A stretch of DNA of 55,921 bases, taken from a virus. Under the pieces are notes generated by a model, which was not told the DNA's origin, ran no database searches, and saw only the letters and a program-made list of their open reading frames with translations. The stretch lies in IMG/VR virus record IMGVR_UViG_3300050821_011106, positions 1-55,921 of that record; one strand, written 5' to 3'. Shown here in pieces: positions 27,218 through 36,462 of the stretch (positions within the stretch are counted from its first letter, which is position 1; every line of letters begins with the position of its first letter). Both the position numbers and the translations under genes were made by a program.

Positions 27218-28864
27218 CTATTGTCCTGGTGTGGCCGGGGCGCCGCCCGGTGGGTGGAATCGCTCCGGGAATAGCTGGTGCAGCGCGGCTGCTCCCTGCG
27301 CCGGAGTCAGAAACCCCGATTTAACCGCCCCGCCCACAGCCTCCGGAGTCCGGAACCCGTTCTCGCTCATGCCGAAGCGCCCGAGCACCTGGTCGGCATA
27401 GTCCCGAGCCGGATGTGCAGCATTGAAAGCCTCTGCGGCCCCGACCAGTGACCCCTGGTTCCGAGGGTCTGCCTGCCAGGCGTTCTCGAACTTCCTCTGA
27501 TCAATCACCCGTTGCACAGCGGCCTGGATGCCCCCCAGGATGAGCTTGCCTCCCATATACGAGTTCTCAATCGCCGGGACGGAACTGGTGATGCCCTGGA
27601 TGATCTGCGAAGCCTCACGCTGGCCCCCAAGGAACTGATTGGTGACCATCAGCCCCATGCGTTTGGTCTCCTTGTTAAAGTCCTCTGCCGAGGTAATTTT
27701 GGTCGGATCAAACGGGGGCTCGGCGCCAAATACCTGGGCAATTGTATTAACCCCCTTTGCCAGATCAGTTCTAAAATTCGCTGCGGTTCCTGGGATTAAA
27801 AATCCACCATTCTTGACCATGTTATCAAATGCCGAATCCATGTATTGCATAGAGGCCAGAGATTCTTGCGCAGACTCAAATTTCTTAAGCCCTGTGGTTG
27901 AGTATTCGGTCTGGAGTGTTTTAGCCTGGTCTTGTTGCACCGGGGAAAGGACATTGATCCCAGCCAGTCCGGCTCCACGCCCCGCTGCCGGTGAGACCAT
28001 CGCCCCGGGGTTGAACAAGGGCTTGCCATCGGCAGCGAGTTCGTTCGCCACTGGGGGTGATCCACCCCCCAGTTGATTTCCTGTGGCCGCTGGGCCGGGA
28101 GTGTCCCCGGGCACACCCGGGGCTGGTGTTGGCACCCCGCCGACGTTCTGCCACCCAGCCGGGGACCCAATCGGCAAGCTACTCGCTCCAGTGAACCCCC
28201 CACCACTGGTCGCTGGTTGCTGCACTCCGCTGACGAGGCGATTGCCAATTTGCTGAGTTGTCGCCGTGCCCAGGGTCTGCGACACCGCGTCGCTGGAGAC
28301 CCCGGCCCCCATAAGAGTCCCGATCAAACGTTTCTGGTATTCTGTCCGGGCCGCCCCTGGGTCTGGGGGCAAATCTGAGAGCAGGGATTGGGTGTAAGTC
28401 TGCACCGCCGGGGCCACCCGTTGCCGGATTTCCGGGGGCATCAGTTGCAGCTGGGACTGGATCAACCCGGGTAGGCGAGTGGGGTCGGTAATTGCTCCGG
28501 TGGCAGCCTTCATAACCGCGCCGAAAGCATCCCGGGCCTGCCCGGCTTGGGTTCCCTGGATCTGGGTCATCGTAAGTTGCATTTGCCGCAGCTCATTCAC
28601 AATGCCCGGTGCGAAGGCCGCGGTCTGCGGATTGCCCAGGATGCCCTTGATACCAGTTTCCAAATCCGGTGCCCCGGCAATGATCTGCCCGGCAGCGGTT
28701 TTGGCCGCAAACTCCTGCTGGAACAGCCGCAGGGTGTTCATTTGGTTTTGCACCGTGGCCAACGACCCGATTTGGCCGAGTACACCAGTTCCCGGCAAGG
28801 CCGGAGCCCCCCTTCCCCCGCCCCCGGCAACTTGCAGGCTGATATCCGGCTGCGTTCCGCTCAT
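27218..28864 (-). CDS. internal virion (ejection) protein
   Basis: A 548-residue protein with helical blocks such as VQNQMNTLRLFQQEFAAKTA and LRQMQLTMTQIQGTQAGQA, a low-complexity Gly/Pro/Ala middle, and a helical end. No signal peptide. The ATGA overlap with the preceding gene indicates coupled, stoichiometric synthesis with 28861-29427. I infer a DNA-ejection channel component by analogy with P22 gp20/gp16; other tailed-phage internal proteins are possible. Confidence 0.6.
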   Translation of the reverse strand: MSGTQPDISLQVAGGGGRGAPALPGTGVLGQIGSLATVQNQMNTLRLFQQEFAAKTAAGQIIAGAPDLETGIKGILGNPQTAAFAPGIVNELRQMQLTMTQIQGTQAGQARDAFGAVMKAATGAITDPTRLPGLIQSQLQLMPPEIRQRVAPAVQTYTQSLLSDLPPDPGAARTEYQKRLIGTLMGAGVSSDAVSQTLGTATTQQIGNRLVSGVQQPATSGGGFTGASSLPIGSPAGWQNVGGVPTPAPGVPGDTPGPAATGNQLGGGSPPVANELAADGKPLFNPGAMVSPAAGRGAGLAGINVLSPVQQDQAKTLQTEYSTTGLKKFESAQESLASMQYMDSAFDNMVKNGGFLIPGTAANFRTDLAKGVNTIAQVFGAEPPFDPTKITSAEDFNKETKRMGLMVTNQFLGGQREASQIIQGITSSVPAIENSYMGGKLILGGIQAAVQRVIDQRKFENAWQADPRNQGSLVGAAEAFNAAHPARDYADQVLGRFGMSENGFRTPEAVGGAVKSGFLTPAQGAAALHQLFPERFHPPGGAPATPGQ

Positions 28865-29427
28865 GTCATCGCGCCTTTGCTGGTGTCGGCTGGAGCCAGG
28901 GCGTTATCGGTGGCCCCCGGAGTGAGCGCCGGTCCCTGGCCCTGCGGTCGGATGGAATGTGCTGCCAGCATATGCAGACTGCTTACCCCGAGTTGATGCC
29001 TGGCAGCATTCGCGGCTTGCAACAACTTCTGTTCATTTACCATCATCGCCTGGGCATGTTGCCCCACCCAGTCGGCAAGGGCCTCTCCCGGCTGGGGTGG
29101 CATGTCGGCCAGGTAGCCGGCAAGTTGCAATGGGTCCTCGCCGTGGGCCACCAAATTCCCCGCCCCCTTAACCACGTCCTCGGGAGTGACCAGGTCCCCC
29201 AAATGCACAAGCGATTGGAGCTCATCCGCTACACGCTGGGTCCGACCCAGCGCCACCTTCACCGCTTTGAATTGTTCCATGGCCTGGATATGCGCATCTC
29301 CCAGGTCCCCGTGAAACATGGGTTGGCTTGGTCCCGAAGCCTGTGCTGGTTGCACCGCCGGTTGGACCACTCTAGTCAGATCATTTGCAATGGCTGCCTG
29401 CCCAGCCTGGGGCACACTTTCGCTCAT
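28861..29427 (-). CDS. small internal virion protein candidate
   Basis: A 188-residue helical protein with a Pro/Gln-rich start and MEQFKAVKVALGRTQRVADE, a later DLVTPEDVVKGAGNLVAHGE, and a Pro/Ala tail. A strong GGAGGAG lies before the start. It is placed between the Ala-rich 29443 protein and the 548-residue protein and coupled to the latter. No family recognised; structural role by context. Confidence 0.55.
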   Translation of the reverse strand: MSESVPQAGQAAIANDLTRVVQPAVQPAQASGPSQPMFHGDLGDAHIQAMEQFKAVKVALGRTQRVADELQSLVHLGDLVTPEDVVKGAGNLVAHGEDPLQLAGYLADMPPQPGEALADWVGQHAQAMMVNEQKLLQAANAARHQLGVSSLHMLAAHSIRPQGQGPALTPGATDNALAPADTSKGAMT

Positions 29428-29442
29428 CTATGCTCCTCCATG

Positions 29443-30861
29443 TTAACCAGTCCCAGTGGCCGCCATGCCACCGAGCAGTTGATTGGCCACTGGATTATTC
29501 CCCCCGGTAAGCAGCTGGGTCAACAGGGCATTGGAAACCCCAGCAGCTGGAGCCCCGCCGACCCCAGCGGTTAGAGCATTTGTGCTCCCGACCACCCCAG
29601 CAGCTTGGGCCGCCCCAGCGCTGGTAGTGAACTGCCCAGCCTGTCCGGTGGTGTTGAGCCCGAGTGTGCCTTGACCAGCAGCCGCGGCTCCGCCTTGCTG
29701 CACTGCCCCAGCCAGCCGGTTGTAGACATTATTGATGCTGGTGTTGTACGCATTGAACTGGTTCTGATAATTGGCCCAGTAATCGGCAAAGTTCCCCTGG
29801 TAGTTGGTCCAGTAGCTGTTAAGCTGGTTCTGGTAATTGGTCCAATAGTTGTTGAATTGCTGCTGGTAGGTGGTCCCGGCCAGCCCTTCCGCATAATTCA
29901 CCGCGCCTTTCAAAGCCGGGCCACTGGACCCCAGGCCCAGCGCGGCTGCGGAATTTTGCACCGCCTGCTCACCTTGCTGGAGGGTGAACTGGTAGCCAGG
30001 GGTTTGGGAGAGCTGATCCATGGTGGGGGCGAATGCGCCCGGGATTGGGGGTGGGGTTGGTGCCCCTGGCACGGGAGGTGTTCCACCAGTCCCCGGCATC
30101 GGGAACGGCGTGACCCCGGCCCCGAACCCCGGCGGTGGTGGCCCTGCAGCAGCAGCTGGCGCTGGAGCTGGCGCTGCACCCCCACTCCCACCAAACCCCG
30201 GGCCAATGGCCGACAACGGCGATGATAGCGAAAGTCCATCCAGCGTCGGAGTCCCATTCGCCCCGACGACCATCCAGGCTCCGGTGTCGGAATTTTGCGC
30301 CAGGCTGGTCCCGTTGCCCAGATCGGTAATCCCGGCGTTGATCAGGTCCCCCACGGTCTGGAACGCCGATCCCGGAGCTCCTGGTGGATTGCCATTTGCA
30401 CTTTGGATTCCAACCACTGCCGGGGTGAGCAAATTCCCCCCGGAAACCATTCCGCCCGCAGGCCCCATCGGCCCGGGCGTTCCCGGAGCAGCACTGGTCG
30501 CAGCTGGCGCCGCTGGTATGCCAAGGAAGTTTCCCAACTCGCTCGCCGCCCCTTTCCCCAGGTTGATGAATGGGGCCAAATTTGCCTGGGTGGTATTGAA
30601 CATGGCCATGGTTTGTGCGGCACTGGCTTGCGCAGCCCCAGCCTGTATCCCCGCAGCACTGGTCGCCGCTCCACTGGATAGTAGGCCACTGGCAATGCTG
30701 CCCGCAGCCCCAAGACCTCCGGCGACCAAGCCAGCGGTGGACAACCCTCCGGCAGCTGCACCCCCTGCAGCTGCCGCCCCACCAACAGCCGCTGCGGCGC
30801 CAGCTGCATCTGCAGCTGCAGCGCCAGCTGCGACCCCAGCCCCCGCTGCTCCTACCCCCAT
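29443..30861 (-). CDS. Ala/Gly-rich DNA-transfer (ejection) protein
   Basis: A 472-residue protein. Residues 1-90 are almost only Ala and Gly (long hydrophobic, membrane-compatible helix), followed by Pro/Gly-rich spacer. A Tyr/Trp/Asn/Gln-rich block of 11-residue repeats (YWTNYQ units) lies around 325-365, and a Gly/Ala/Thr-rich end follows. The layout of an N-terminal Gly/Ala membrane region plus helical rod is that of podoviral ejection proteins (P22 gp7/gp20, p32-like). GGAGG stands before the start. Confidence 0.65.
   Translation of the reverse strand: MGVGAAGAGVAAGAAAADAAGAAAAVGGAAAAGGAAAGGLSTAGLVAGGLGAAGSIASGLLSSGAATSAAGIQAGAAQASAAQTMAMFNTTQANLAPFINLGKGAASELGNFLGIPAAPAATSAAPGTPGPMGPAGGMVSGGNLLTPAVVGIQSANGNPPGAPGSAFQTVGDLINAGITDLGNGTSLAQNSDTGAWMVVGANGTPTLDGLSLSSPLSAIGPGFGGSGGAAPAPAPAAAAGPPPPGFGAGVTPFPMPGTGGTPPVPGAPTPPPIPGAFAPTMDQLSQTPGYQFTLQQGEQAVQNSAAALGLGSSGPALKGAVNYAEGLAGTTYQQQFNNYWTNYQNQLNSYWTNYQGNFADYWANYQNQFNAYNTSINNVYNRLAGAVQQGGAAAAGQGTLGLNTTGQAGQFTTSAGAAQAAGVVGSTNALTAGVGGAPAAGVSNALLTQLLTGGNNPVANQLLGGMAATGTG
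29745..29860 (-). repeat. 33-bp repeats coding 11-residue YW..NYQ units
   Basis: Within the ejection protein gene, codons for units of the type (N/Q)-x2-YW-(T/A)-NYQ repeat every 11 residues three to four times: NNYWTNYQNQL, NSYWTNYQGNF, ADYWANYQNQF, NAYNTSINN. An 11-residue period suits a right-handed coiled coil (hendecad). Confidence 0.75.
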
Positions 30862-30870
30862 ATCAACCTC

Positions 30871-31950
30871 CTACCCAGCCAAACGCAAGCCATACATCTG
30901 GCCATCTGGTTCTGCTCCCAGTCGTCGGTATATAGCCCCCAATCTTGGCCCCGAGCCCCGTACCCCTGCCCGCATGTTGACCTTAGCAACCCCCCTGGTT
31001 GCCAGCTCAGCCAAAGCCGCCCGTTGGAGTTTGATCCCCAGGTTTTTAACCACCGGCGAGGCAAAAAATGTCGTATGAATGGCGGCAAGTTCATTCTCTG
31101 CCTCAAACGAGGGGCCAATCACGGTCCCCAGGTAGCCAAACATCCGGCCATTGGCCCGGGCGGTGGTTATCATCAGGGCGCCAATGGCTTCCAGCTTCTG
31201 GTGCAATGGGATATTTTTGGCCAGGTAGCTGTCTGGGGACTCTCCCACCAGCTGGGAATGCTCCCGGAACAGGTGGACTCCATCGCGGAGGAAGACATCC
31301 AGGGATTCCTGCTGGAAGGTCATTCCGTCGAACTCGGCAGCCCGCTCCGGTCTCATCCCAGCGATGGTCCGGTGTTTTGCCTGGGCAATCAACTTGGTCA
31401 ATTGAGGGCCATAGGCATAACAATAGCGGAACAGGGCCTCCAGGTCAATCTGGACATTCACTCCGGTCAGGACCCGGTGCCACTCCGGCTCCAGGTTGAC
31501 CCCCATGCAATGCCGGGTGATGGTCTGGCAGGTCGGCAGATTGCTTAGATCTTTGCTCTCAACCACCAGCACATTTGGCAACCGGGCTGCAATCTGCTCC
31601 AGCTTCCGTTCCAGCCCCCGCATAGTGGTGGTTAACAGTCCCAGCTGGTCCACCGGCCAGCCCTTGCGGGCAAAACTCTCTACCACTTCCCCCACCGGGC
31701 GGTGCAGGGTTGCAACCTGCACCCCGGGAGCCAGCGGCTGCAACAACCTCCACCATGGTGCCCCGGCGGTTTCAACAGTCCCAATGCAAGGCTGCGAGAA
31801 CCAGGTGCTTACATCCTCCAACGACCGGCAATACCGCAGCTGGTCATGGCCACAGACCCAGCCCTGGATGGTTAACAACCGAGCCAGCCAGGCACTCCGG
31901 CTGCGGGGCATTGCCAGGATCACAAACGGTGGAGCTCCAGTCCCAGTCAC
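30871..31950 (-). CDS. sulfotransferase-like domain fused to GNAT-like domain
   Basis: A 359-residue protein, started at GTG 31950 (GTGA overlap with the fibre gene). Near the N-terminus FVILAMPRSRSAWLARLL is a PAPS-binding 5'-PSB loop of sulfotransferases (PRS-x-x-x-W-L), followed by TLHRPVGEVVESFARKGW, which fits the 3'-phosphate binding region. Residues from about 215 to the end resemble a GNAT acyltransferase (AENELAAIHTTFFA; late GPRLGAIYRRLGAE). It might modify a virion, tail or host-surface molecule. Both activities are inferred from motifs. It is unusual to find it between fibre and ejection genes. Confidence 0.6.
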   Translation of the reverse strand: MTGTGAPPFVILAMPRSRSAWLARLLTIQGWVCGHDQLRYCRSLEDVSTWFSQPCIGTVETAGAPWWRLLQPLAPGVQVATLHRPVGEVVESFARKGWPVDQLGLLTTTMRGLERKLEQIAARLPNVLVVESKDLSNLPTCQTITRHCMGVNLEPEWHRVLTGVNVQIDLEALFRYCYAYGPQLTKLIAQAKHRTIAGMRPERAAEFDGMTFQQESLDVFLRDGVHLFREHSQLVGESPDSYLAKNIPLHQKLEAIGALMITTARANGRMFGYLGTVIGPSFEAENELAAIHTTFFASPVVKNLGIKLQRAALAELATRGVAKVNMRAGVRGSGPRLGAIYRRLGAEPDGQMYGLRLAG

Positions 31951-33077
31951 GAAACCTCCACCGAGCTTATTGAGACATCTGATATGCTCGCCGTTCCCCC
32001 GACAATTGCCGCCAGGGACAAGTCCAGCCAATAAGGGGTCCCCGGGGTCAGCCCGCTCAACACCGCGTTGACAGAAAATGGAGTTTTCTCCGCTGTGGTC
32101 GCCGCCACGTACTGCACCAATCCTCCGGCAGTGGTTCCGGTCAGCGCATCCCCGTTGGCCGGAGCGGCTCCAGTACCATAGCGAATCTGAGTCTTGCCGC
32201 CGTCTGCGATTGCAGTGGGATTGAAGATGGTGCCGGAAATGATGACCAGAGCCTTTGTCCGTACCGCTGGGATTATCCCCCCAGCCAGCCCCATCATCAC
32301 CCCGATTGTGCTGGCTGTTCCGCTGGGATTCCCGGGGGTGGATTGGGAGCTGGTTGGCAGGCTGGTCACCCCGGTTCCGCCGGCGGCCACTGGAACTGCC
32401 TGATATGTGACAACCCCGGGGGCGGTGACCACCGGGACAGTATTATTCCCCGGGGCCGCCGGGAAGGCCACCCCGTTGACCTTGGCCACAGTGGTCACCC
32501 CGGCACTGGTAATAGTCCAGTCCCCAGTTGCAGCTTGGCTGGCCCAGGCAGCGCCCGAGCCAATCAGCAGGTGTCCACTGGTGGCCGCGGTGGAGCCAAG
32601 TGCGACTCCGTTGATCTGGGCGACTGTGGGATTGGGATAGGTCCCGGAGAGATCACCGCCGGCAGTCCCAGCGGCCGGCGGCACATCCCAGGCCCCATCG
32701 GCTCGGAGGAAATTGGCCGTTCCACCTCCGCTGGCCGGGGCTGCACCCGGCAGCAGGGAGGTGAAGGGGTTGATCTTAGCAGTTAGCTGGACATTATTCG
32801 CAACTGGTCCATTGTTCCATTGAACTGTCAGGGTAGTGCTGGCCCCAATGGTGCTTGCACTAATCCCGGCCCCGGAGGTGGCAATGGTCTGGATCGTCGG
32901 GCCAATGCCGGAGATCGGTCCCGGTTGTCCCCCTGGTTGAACGCCCCCCAGCAATTTCTGCACACTAACAAACCAGCGATACCAACCAGGAGCAATGTAA
33001 CCACCCAGGTCAACCAGAGGGACCCCTAGTGTCGGCAGAGGTTGAAATTGCTGATGATTAGTTGGTGGAGCTGCCAT
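31947..33077 (-). CDS. tail fibre-type protein
   Basis: A 376-residue protein with a short N-terminal part that may bind the tail (PLVDLGGYIAPGWYRWFVSV). Then come Gly/Thr/Ala-rich repeats of the collagen-free fibre type (DLSGTYPNPTVAQINGVALG, and PVAAGGTGVTSLPT). The 'DLSGTYPNPTVA.I.G' repeat is common in phage tail fibres of podo- and siphoviruses. The C-terminal 100 residues are beta-rich and may be the receptor-binding tip. It follows the gp10-like neck gene by 5 bases. Confidence 0.75.
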   Translation of the reverse strand: MAAPPTNHQQFQPLPTLGVPLVDLGGYIAPGWYRWFVSVQKLLGGVQPGGQPGPISGIGPTIQTIATSGAGISASTIGASTTLTVQWNNGPVANNVQLTAKINPFTSLLPGAAPASGGGTANFLRADGAWDVPPAAGTAGGDLSGTYPNPTVAQINGVALGSTAATSGHLLIGSGAAWASQAATGDWTITSAGVTTVAKVNGVAFPAAPGNNTVPVVTAPGVVTYQAVPVAAGGTGVTSLPTSSQSTPGNPSGTASTIGVMMGLAGGIIPAVRTKALVIISGTIFNPTAIADGGKTQIRYGTGAAPANGDALTGTTAGGLVQYVAATTAEKTPFSVNAVLSGLTPGTPYWLDLSLAAIVGGTASISDVSISSVEVS

Positions 33078-33082
33078 TGGCG

Positions 33083-34588
33083 CTAAGTCCTCAGCACCTT
33101 GGCATTAACCCAGGCGCCATTCAAGGCCGCTTGGCCGGGGATAGTATGCTGGATTTCAAACACCACATCCCTGCCAATGCCGATGGGTTGCCAGGTTGGA
33201 TAGGTTGCAAACTGCCCGGGGGACCCGGCGCTTTGCAACACATCGGTGCCGAATGTGTGGCCCCGGTCAAATGACCACCGGAGTGTTACTGTTTGTGCGC
33301 TGGGTGCATTACCCGTGTCCATGTCGAGTTCAAATTCCGAATACTGCACTCGCTTGCCATCTGATTGCACCGGGGCCTTGAGCCCCCCGGTTGGGGTGAG
33401 ATCGAACTCCCCGGAGAACACATGGGGCCAGCCCCGGATGCAGGTAATCGGCCCGGGCGTCCCGTTCACCGTGTCGGTGTAGACAGTTGGGTCCAGGGCA
33501 TAAAGCGTACCATTCTGCCAGTCCCCAACCACATTGGTCCCGTTTATGAAGGCTGCACAATTTGCCCGCTCTCGGTGCAGCGCCCCGGTGGCTGGGTCAG
33601 TCCACCCGCGTTGATGCCACGCGTCCTCGGGCTTCAACCCCGGGGAGTCGTCGAAGACCCAGGTTTGGTCCCCGGTCGGAAAATTGAGCACATAGAATAC
33701 ATGACCATCTTGCTGGTATGTGTAGCCAATAGCATCATTGGTGTTGCCATTTGCCAGCATTTTGCGAATAGCTACCGACAGAGCGTAATTACTAATTTCC
33801 GTGCACTGATACCCCCGGATGCGATAGACCTTGCCCTGGCCTTGCAGATCATTTCCCAGGAAAAACGTAGAAATGTCCGCGGTGGCGACAGAGTATGGAG
33901 CCAACGTCCCGTGTTCGTAATAGGCCCCTGGAAGTTCCGCGAATGGAAACAACGGTAGCCCCGCGTCATACCATTCCTCAGTCTTGAGCGAGCCCAGGAG
34001 CAGTATTTCATGCCGGTTGACCACCAGAGTTACCAGTCTGTCTGGATAGTCAGTCTTGGCGGCAATATAGAGAGGGTCGAAAGTCAAGGAATTGGAATGG
34101 GTGGAAATGAATTGCTGGGTCCCCGGGACATTAAACAACAGGAACGTATCGATGTAATCGGCTTTGTCAGCCCCAACAAACGTCCCGGTGCCGTCGATAA
34201 TGGTAGCAAACGCATTATTTGACATCTGGATAGAATATCCACTGGTACTGCCATCCACCAGCACAATATCGATACCATTATCAGCAAAAGACACCGGATT
34301 ACTTCGATTGGCAATAGTCCCAAGGAGTGTCAGCGTCCAGTCCGCGGCAATCGAAGCCACACTTTGGCCAATCACACAATATCCTTGGCCATTACTCGCC
34401 CGATACAACCCCCGAACCGGGGCGTTAGAGCCCTGGACCAACGGACGCAGCCCCGGACGCTGGTAGTGCGTAACCGGCACCGGGGCGTTTGGTGGGTTGG
34501 GCTCGGGGAAATAATTAATGCACCGCTGGGAGCTGGCAATCGGACTTCGGGTGGAATAGGCCCCACCCAGCAGCGGGATGCGGGACAT
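33083..34588 (-). CDS. 10: P22 gp10-like DNA-stabilisation neck protein
   Basis: A 501-residue protein. It begins RIPLLGGAYSTRSPIASSQR, then CINYFPEPNP, the signature start of the Phage_stabilise family (P22 gp10). The beta-propeller-like body has repeated VGD, DGSTSGYS and GTGTFVGADK segments, and the end DVVFEIQHTIPGQ is typical. P22 gp10 is 472 residues, so the length agrees. It forms the tail hub that closes the portal and holds the packaged DNA. Confidence 0.85.
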   Translation of the reverse strand: MSRIPLLGGAYSTRSPIASSQRCINYFPEPNPPNAPVPVTHYQRPGLRPLVQGSNAPVRGLYRASNGQGYCVIGQSVASIAADWTLTLLGTIANRSNPVSFADNGIDIVLVDGSTSGYSIQMSNNAFATIIDGTGTFVGADKADYIDTFLLFNVPGTQQFISTHSNSLTFDPLYIAAKTDYPDRLVTLVVNRHEILLLGSLKTEEWYDAGLPLFPFAELPGAYYEHGTLAPYSVATADISTFFLGNDLQGQGKVYRIRGYQCTEISNYALSVAIRKMLANGNTNDAIGYTYQQDGHVFYVLNFPTGDQTWVFDDSPGLKPEDAWHQRGWTDPATGALHRERANCAAFINGTNVVGDWQNGTLYALDPTVYTDTVNGTPGPITCIRGWPHVFSGEFDLTPTGGLKAPVQSDGKRVQYSEFELDMDTGNAPSAQTVTLRWSFDRGHTFGTDVLQSAGSPGQFATYPTWQPIGIGRDVVFEIQHTIPGQAALNGAWVNAKVLRT

Positions 34589-34612
34589 AGCCTGGGCCTG
34601 CGGCTCTCCTGG

Positions 34613-35350
34613 CTACGACAGGCGATAGAGCGTGAAGGTGTTGGCCGCGGTCATCCGGACTCGGAACCTCCCGGCAGATTTGGTGGTTGCTGCGCTGTTG
34701 GCGGCGACATCCATGTCGCCGACCAGCGTCCAGTTGGTGTTGGTGGTGATGCTGGCGGACTCTGCCGCCGTTGTGCTGATGTTGATGAGCGAGAAATCAA
34801 ACGCATCATTCACCGCGAAGTCAGCCGGGAGCAACGGCCCCATCACTGTACCATCCGGGAGCTGATACGCTGCACTTGCCCCACCACCTTGCAGGCCAGT
34901 AAGCAAGCCCCCCAGCAATTGCGCGGTGGTCAGCAGGGCGCTGGTTGTAAGGGCTGCAGCTGCACCCTGGTGAACCACATTGAGTGAGCGCTGGATGACT
35001 GCCCCGGCCAGACCACTGCCCCCGGTTCCAGCGGTTAACACTACGCTGGAATTATTCCCGGTGCCGGTGGCCGCGCCGCCGGCGATGGTGTAGTCTGTGC
35101 CGGGGTTATTCCCCGCTGCGGCCGCGTTAATGGCCGGGGGATTGGTCAGGTTCAACGTGCCGACATTGGCGGTGGTAATGTTGCCGGTGGTCAAATTGGC
35201 AGTGGTCAGCGTCATTGTGGTGGTGAACAAGGTCGTGATGGTCATATTGACAACAGCCAGCGAGCCGTTGAAAATATTATTGAGATCCTGCCCATCGATC
35301 AGCCGGAATCCGGGCTGGAAATACTGCACTTGTGGGGTCTGGGCTGCCAT
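34613..35350 (-). CDS. structural protein, beta-repeat type
   Basis: A 245-residue protein with AAAAGGAG before ATG 35350. The N-terminus QYFQPGFRLIDGQDLN is followed by a repeat rich in Thr/Asn (TLTTANLTTGNITTANVGTL), suggesting a trimeric beta-helix stalk, and a beta-sandwich-like C-terminus (SAGRFRVRMTAANTFTLYRL). It lies between gp4-like and gp10-like neck genes. I infer a small tail fibre or neck appendage. No family recognised with certainty. Confidence 0.65.
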   Translation of the reverse strand: MAAQTPQVQYFQPGFRLIDGQDLNNIFNGSLAVVNMTITTLFTTTMTLTTANLTTGNITTANVGTLNLTNPPAINAAAAGNNPGTDYTIAGGAATGTGNNSSVVLTAGTGGSGLAGAVIQRSLNVVHQGAAAALTTSALLTTAQLLGGLLTGLQGGGASAAYQLPDGTVMGPLLPADFAVNDAFDFSLINISTTAAESASITTNTNWTLVGDMDVAANSAATTKSAGRFRVRMTAANTFTLYRLS

Positions 35351-35416
35351 TGGTCAGGTCTCCTTTTGGTAGGTAGTAGCGGAATTGCTACCACCTGTTG
35401 CGATTATCATTGGGAA

Positions 35417-36235
35417 TCAATACATCCGGTCGCTGAAGATATTGTAGAGCTGAGGCCGGACCAAATCCCCTGGCATGTTCAAGCGTTGGATCTGGGCATT
35501 GCTTGGCCGGATGACCGCCAGGGAGTCCTTGGCCAGCCCCGGAAGGTGGTCCCCGGGCCAGGTGCTCAAGCCATATTTCGGCCGGAGGCGGAGAGCCAGG
35601 TTATACAGCATGGCGGAGTAGTATTCATATGGAAGGTTGAATGCCACGGATGAGTTGGCGAATGCCGCGGGGAGTTGCTCCCGTACGGTGATATGGAGTT
35701 CGTAAATGCTAGGCTGGGGCACCGGCCAGGGGTAAACAAACCCGAGAGGCCAGGCGGAGTCATAAAACAAGAACCCCGGGAAGGACATGAGGCCCTTGAG
35801 CGCAATGCGATTGTAATCCTCCCGGGAGAACAGCAAGGTCATGGGGTAGTCAATGCCCCCGGTCGGTCCTCCGAATGGTGGGCCAAAGGGCGGGGCAAAC
35901 GGCCCGACCCCGGACTCCAATTGGCGCAGAAACGAGGACTCGATCTTCGCCGGGCGAGTGGTTGGTCCCCCACCCGGATTGGGGTTGGTGTCGAAATCTC
36001 CACCCGGGCCAATCGAGTAACCCAGCGCCCCGGTGCTGACTTTGGCATAATCCACCAGGTGATACACCAACCAGCGCTGGCGTTCCCATTGCTGGAGCAT
36101 CCATTGCAACCGGGCTTGCGCGTCGTTCACATCGCTTTGCGAAGGGGTCTGCCCAACGCCCCAGGCCCCACACTCCACCAGCGCCGCGGAGCAAAGGTCG
36201 GCCACAGTGGTGGCAGTCGGATCGAGCTGGCTCAT
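35417..36235 (-). CDS. 4: P22 gp4-like neck (tail accessory) protein
   Basis: A 272-residue protein. It begins with TVADLCSAALVECGAWGVGQ and a helical ARLQWMLQQWERQRW region. That is the pattern of P22 gp4-like tail accessory factors ('dLI..AL...G....g...s....a..rLN.mL..w...g'). The later EYYSAMLYNLALRLRPKYGL matches the conserved helical part that contacts the portal. It is longer than P22 gp4 (166) because of an inserted Pro/Gly-rich segment around 80-125. The start is an ATGA overlap. Confidence 0.75.
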   Translation of the reverse strand: MSQLDPTATTVADLCSAALVECGAWGVGQTPSQSDVNDAQARLQWMLQQWERQRWLVYHLVDYAKVSTGALGYSIGPGGDFDTNPNPGGGPTTRPAKIESSFLRQLESGVGPFAPPFGPPFGGPTGGIDYPMTLLFSREDYNRIALKGLMSFPGFLFYDSAWPLGFVYPWPVPQPSIYELHITVREQLPAAFANSSVAFNLPYEYYSAMLYNLALRLRPKYGLSTWPGDHLPGLAKDSLAVIRPSNAQIQRLNMPGDLVRPQLYNIFSDRMY

Positions 36236-36462
36236 TTGGGCACCTGGTCATTAGTCGCCGGTGGATTGGCCTGGATAGGACCCGGGGCCGTTCCCACCAA
36301 TTTGCTCAACAGATCCAAATCCATTCCACAGTCTTTAACTACATGAGCACGAAGCGCGGCTACTATACCCTGATAAACCTCCGAGGGAATTGAAATTGGT
36401 GTTTCTGCTTTGCATTCCAGAGCAACTCCAAGTCCAACTAACAATCCCAACACTATTTTCAT
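36232..36462 (-). CDS. small protein with signal peptide
   Basis: A 76-residue protein with KIVLGLLVGLGVALECKAE as a clear Sec-type leader (cleavage perhaps after CKA or AE), and an acidic/helical mature part with one Cys (VVKDCGMDLDLL). It lies in the ATGA chain between a secreted protein gene and the gp4-like gene. Its export from the cytoplasm would be odd for a virion component. The function is unknown. Confidence 0.6.
   Translation of the reverse strand: MKIVLGLLVGLGVALECKAETPISIPSEVYQGIVAALRAHVVKDCGMDLDLLSKLVGTAPGPIQANPPATNDQVPK

Noticed and set aside
30020-31078. 352-codon open frame on the + strand
   Set aside because: Pro/Ala-rich mirror of the Ala/Gly-rich ejection protein gene.
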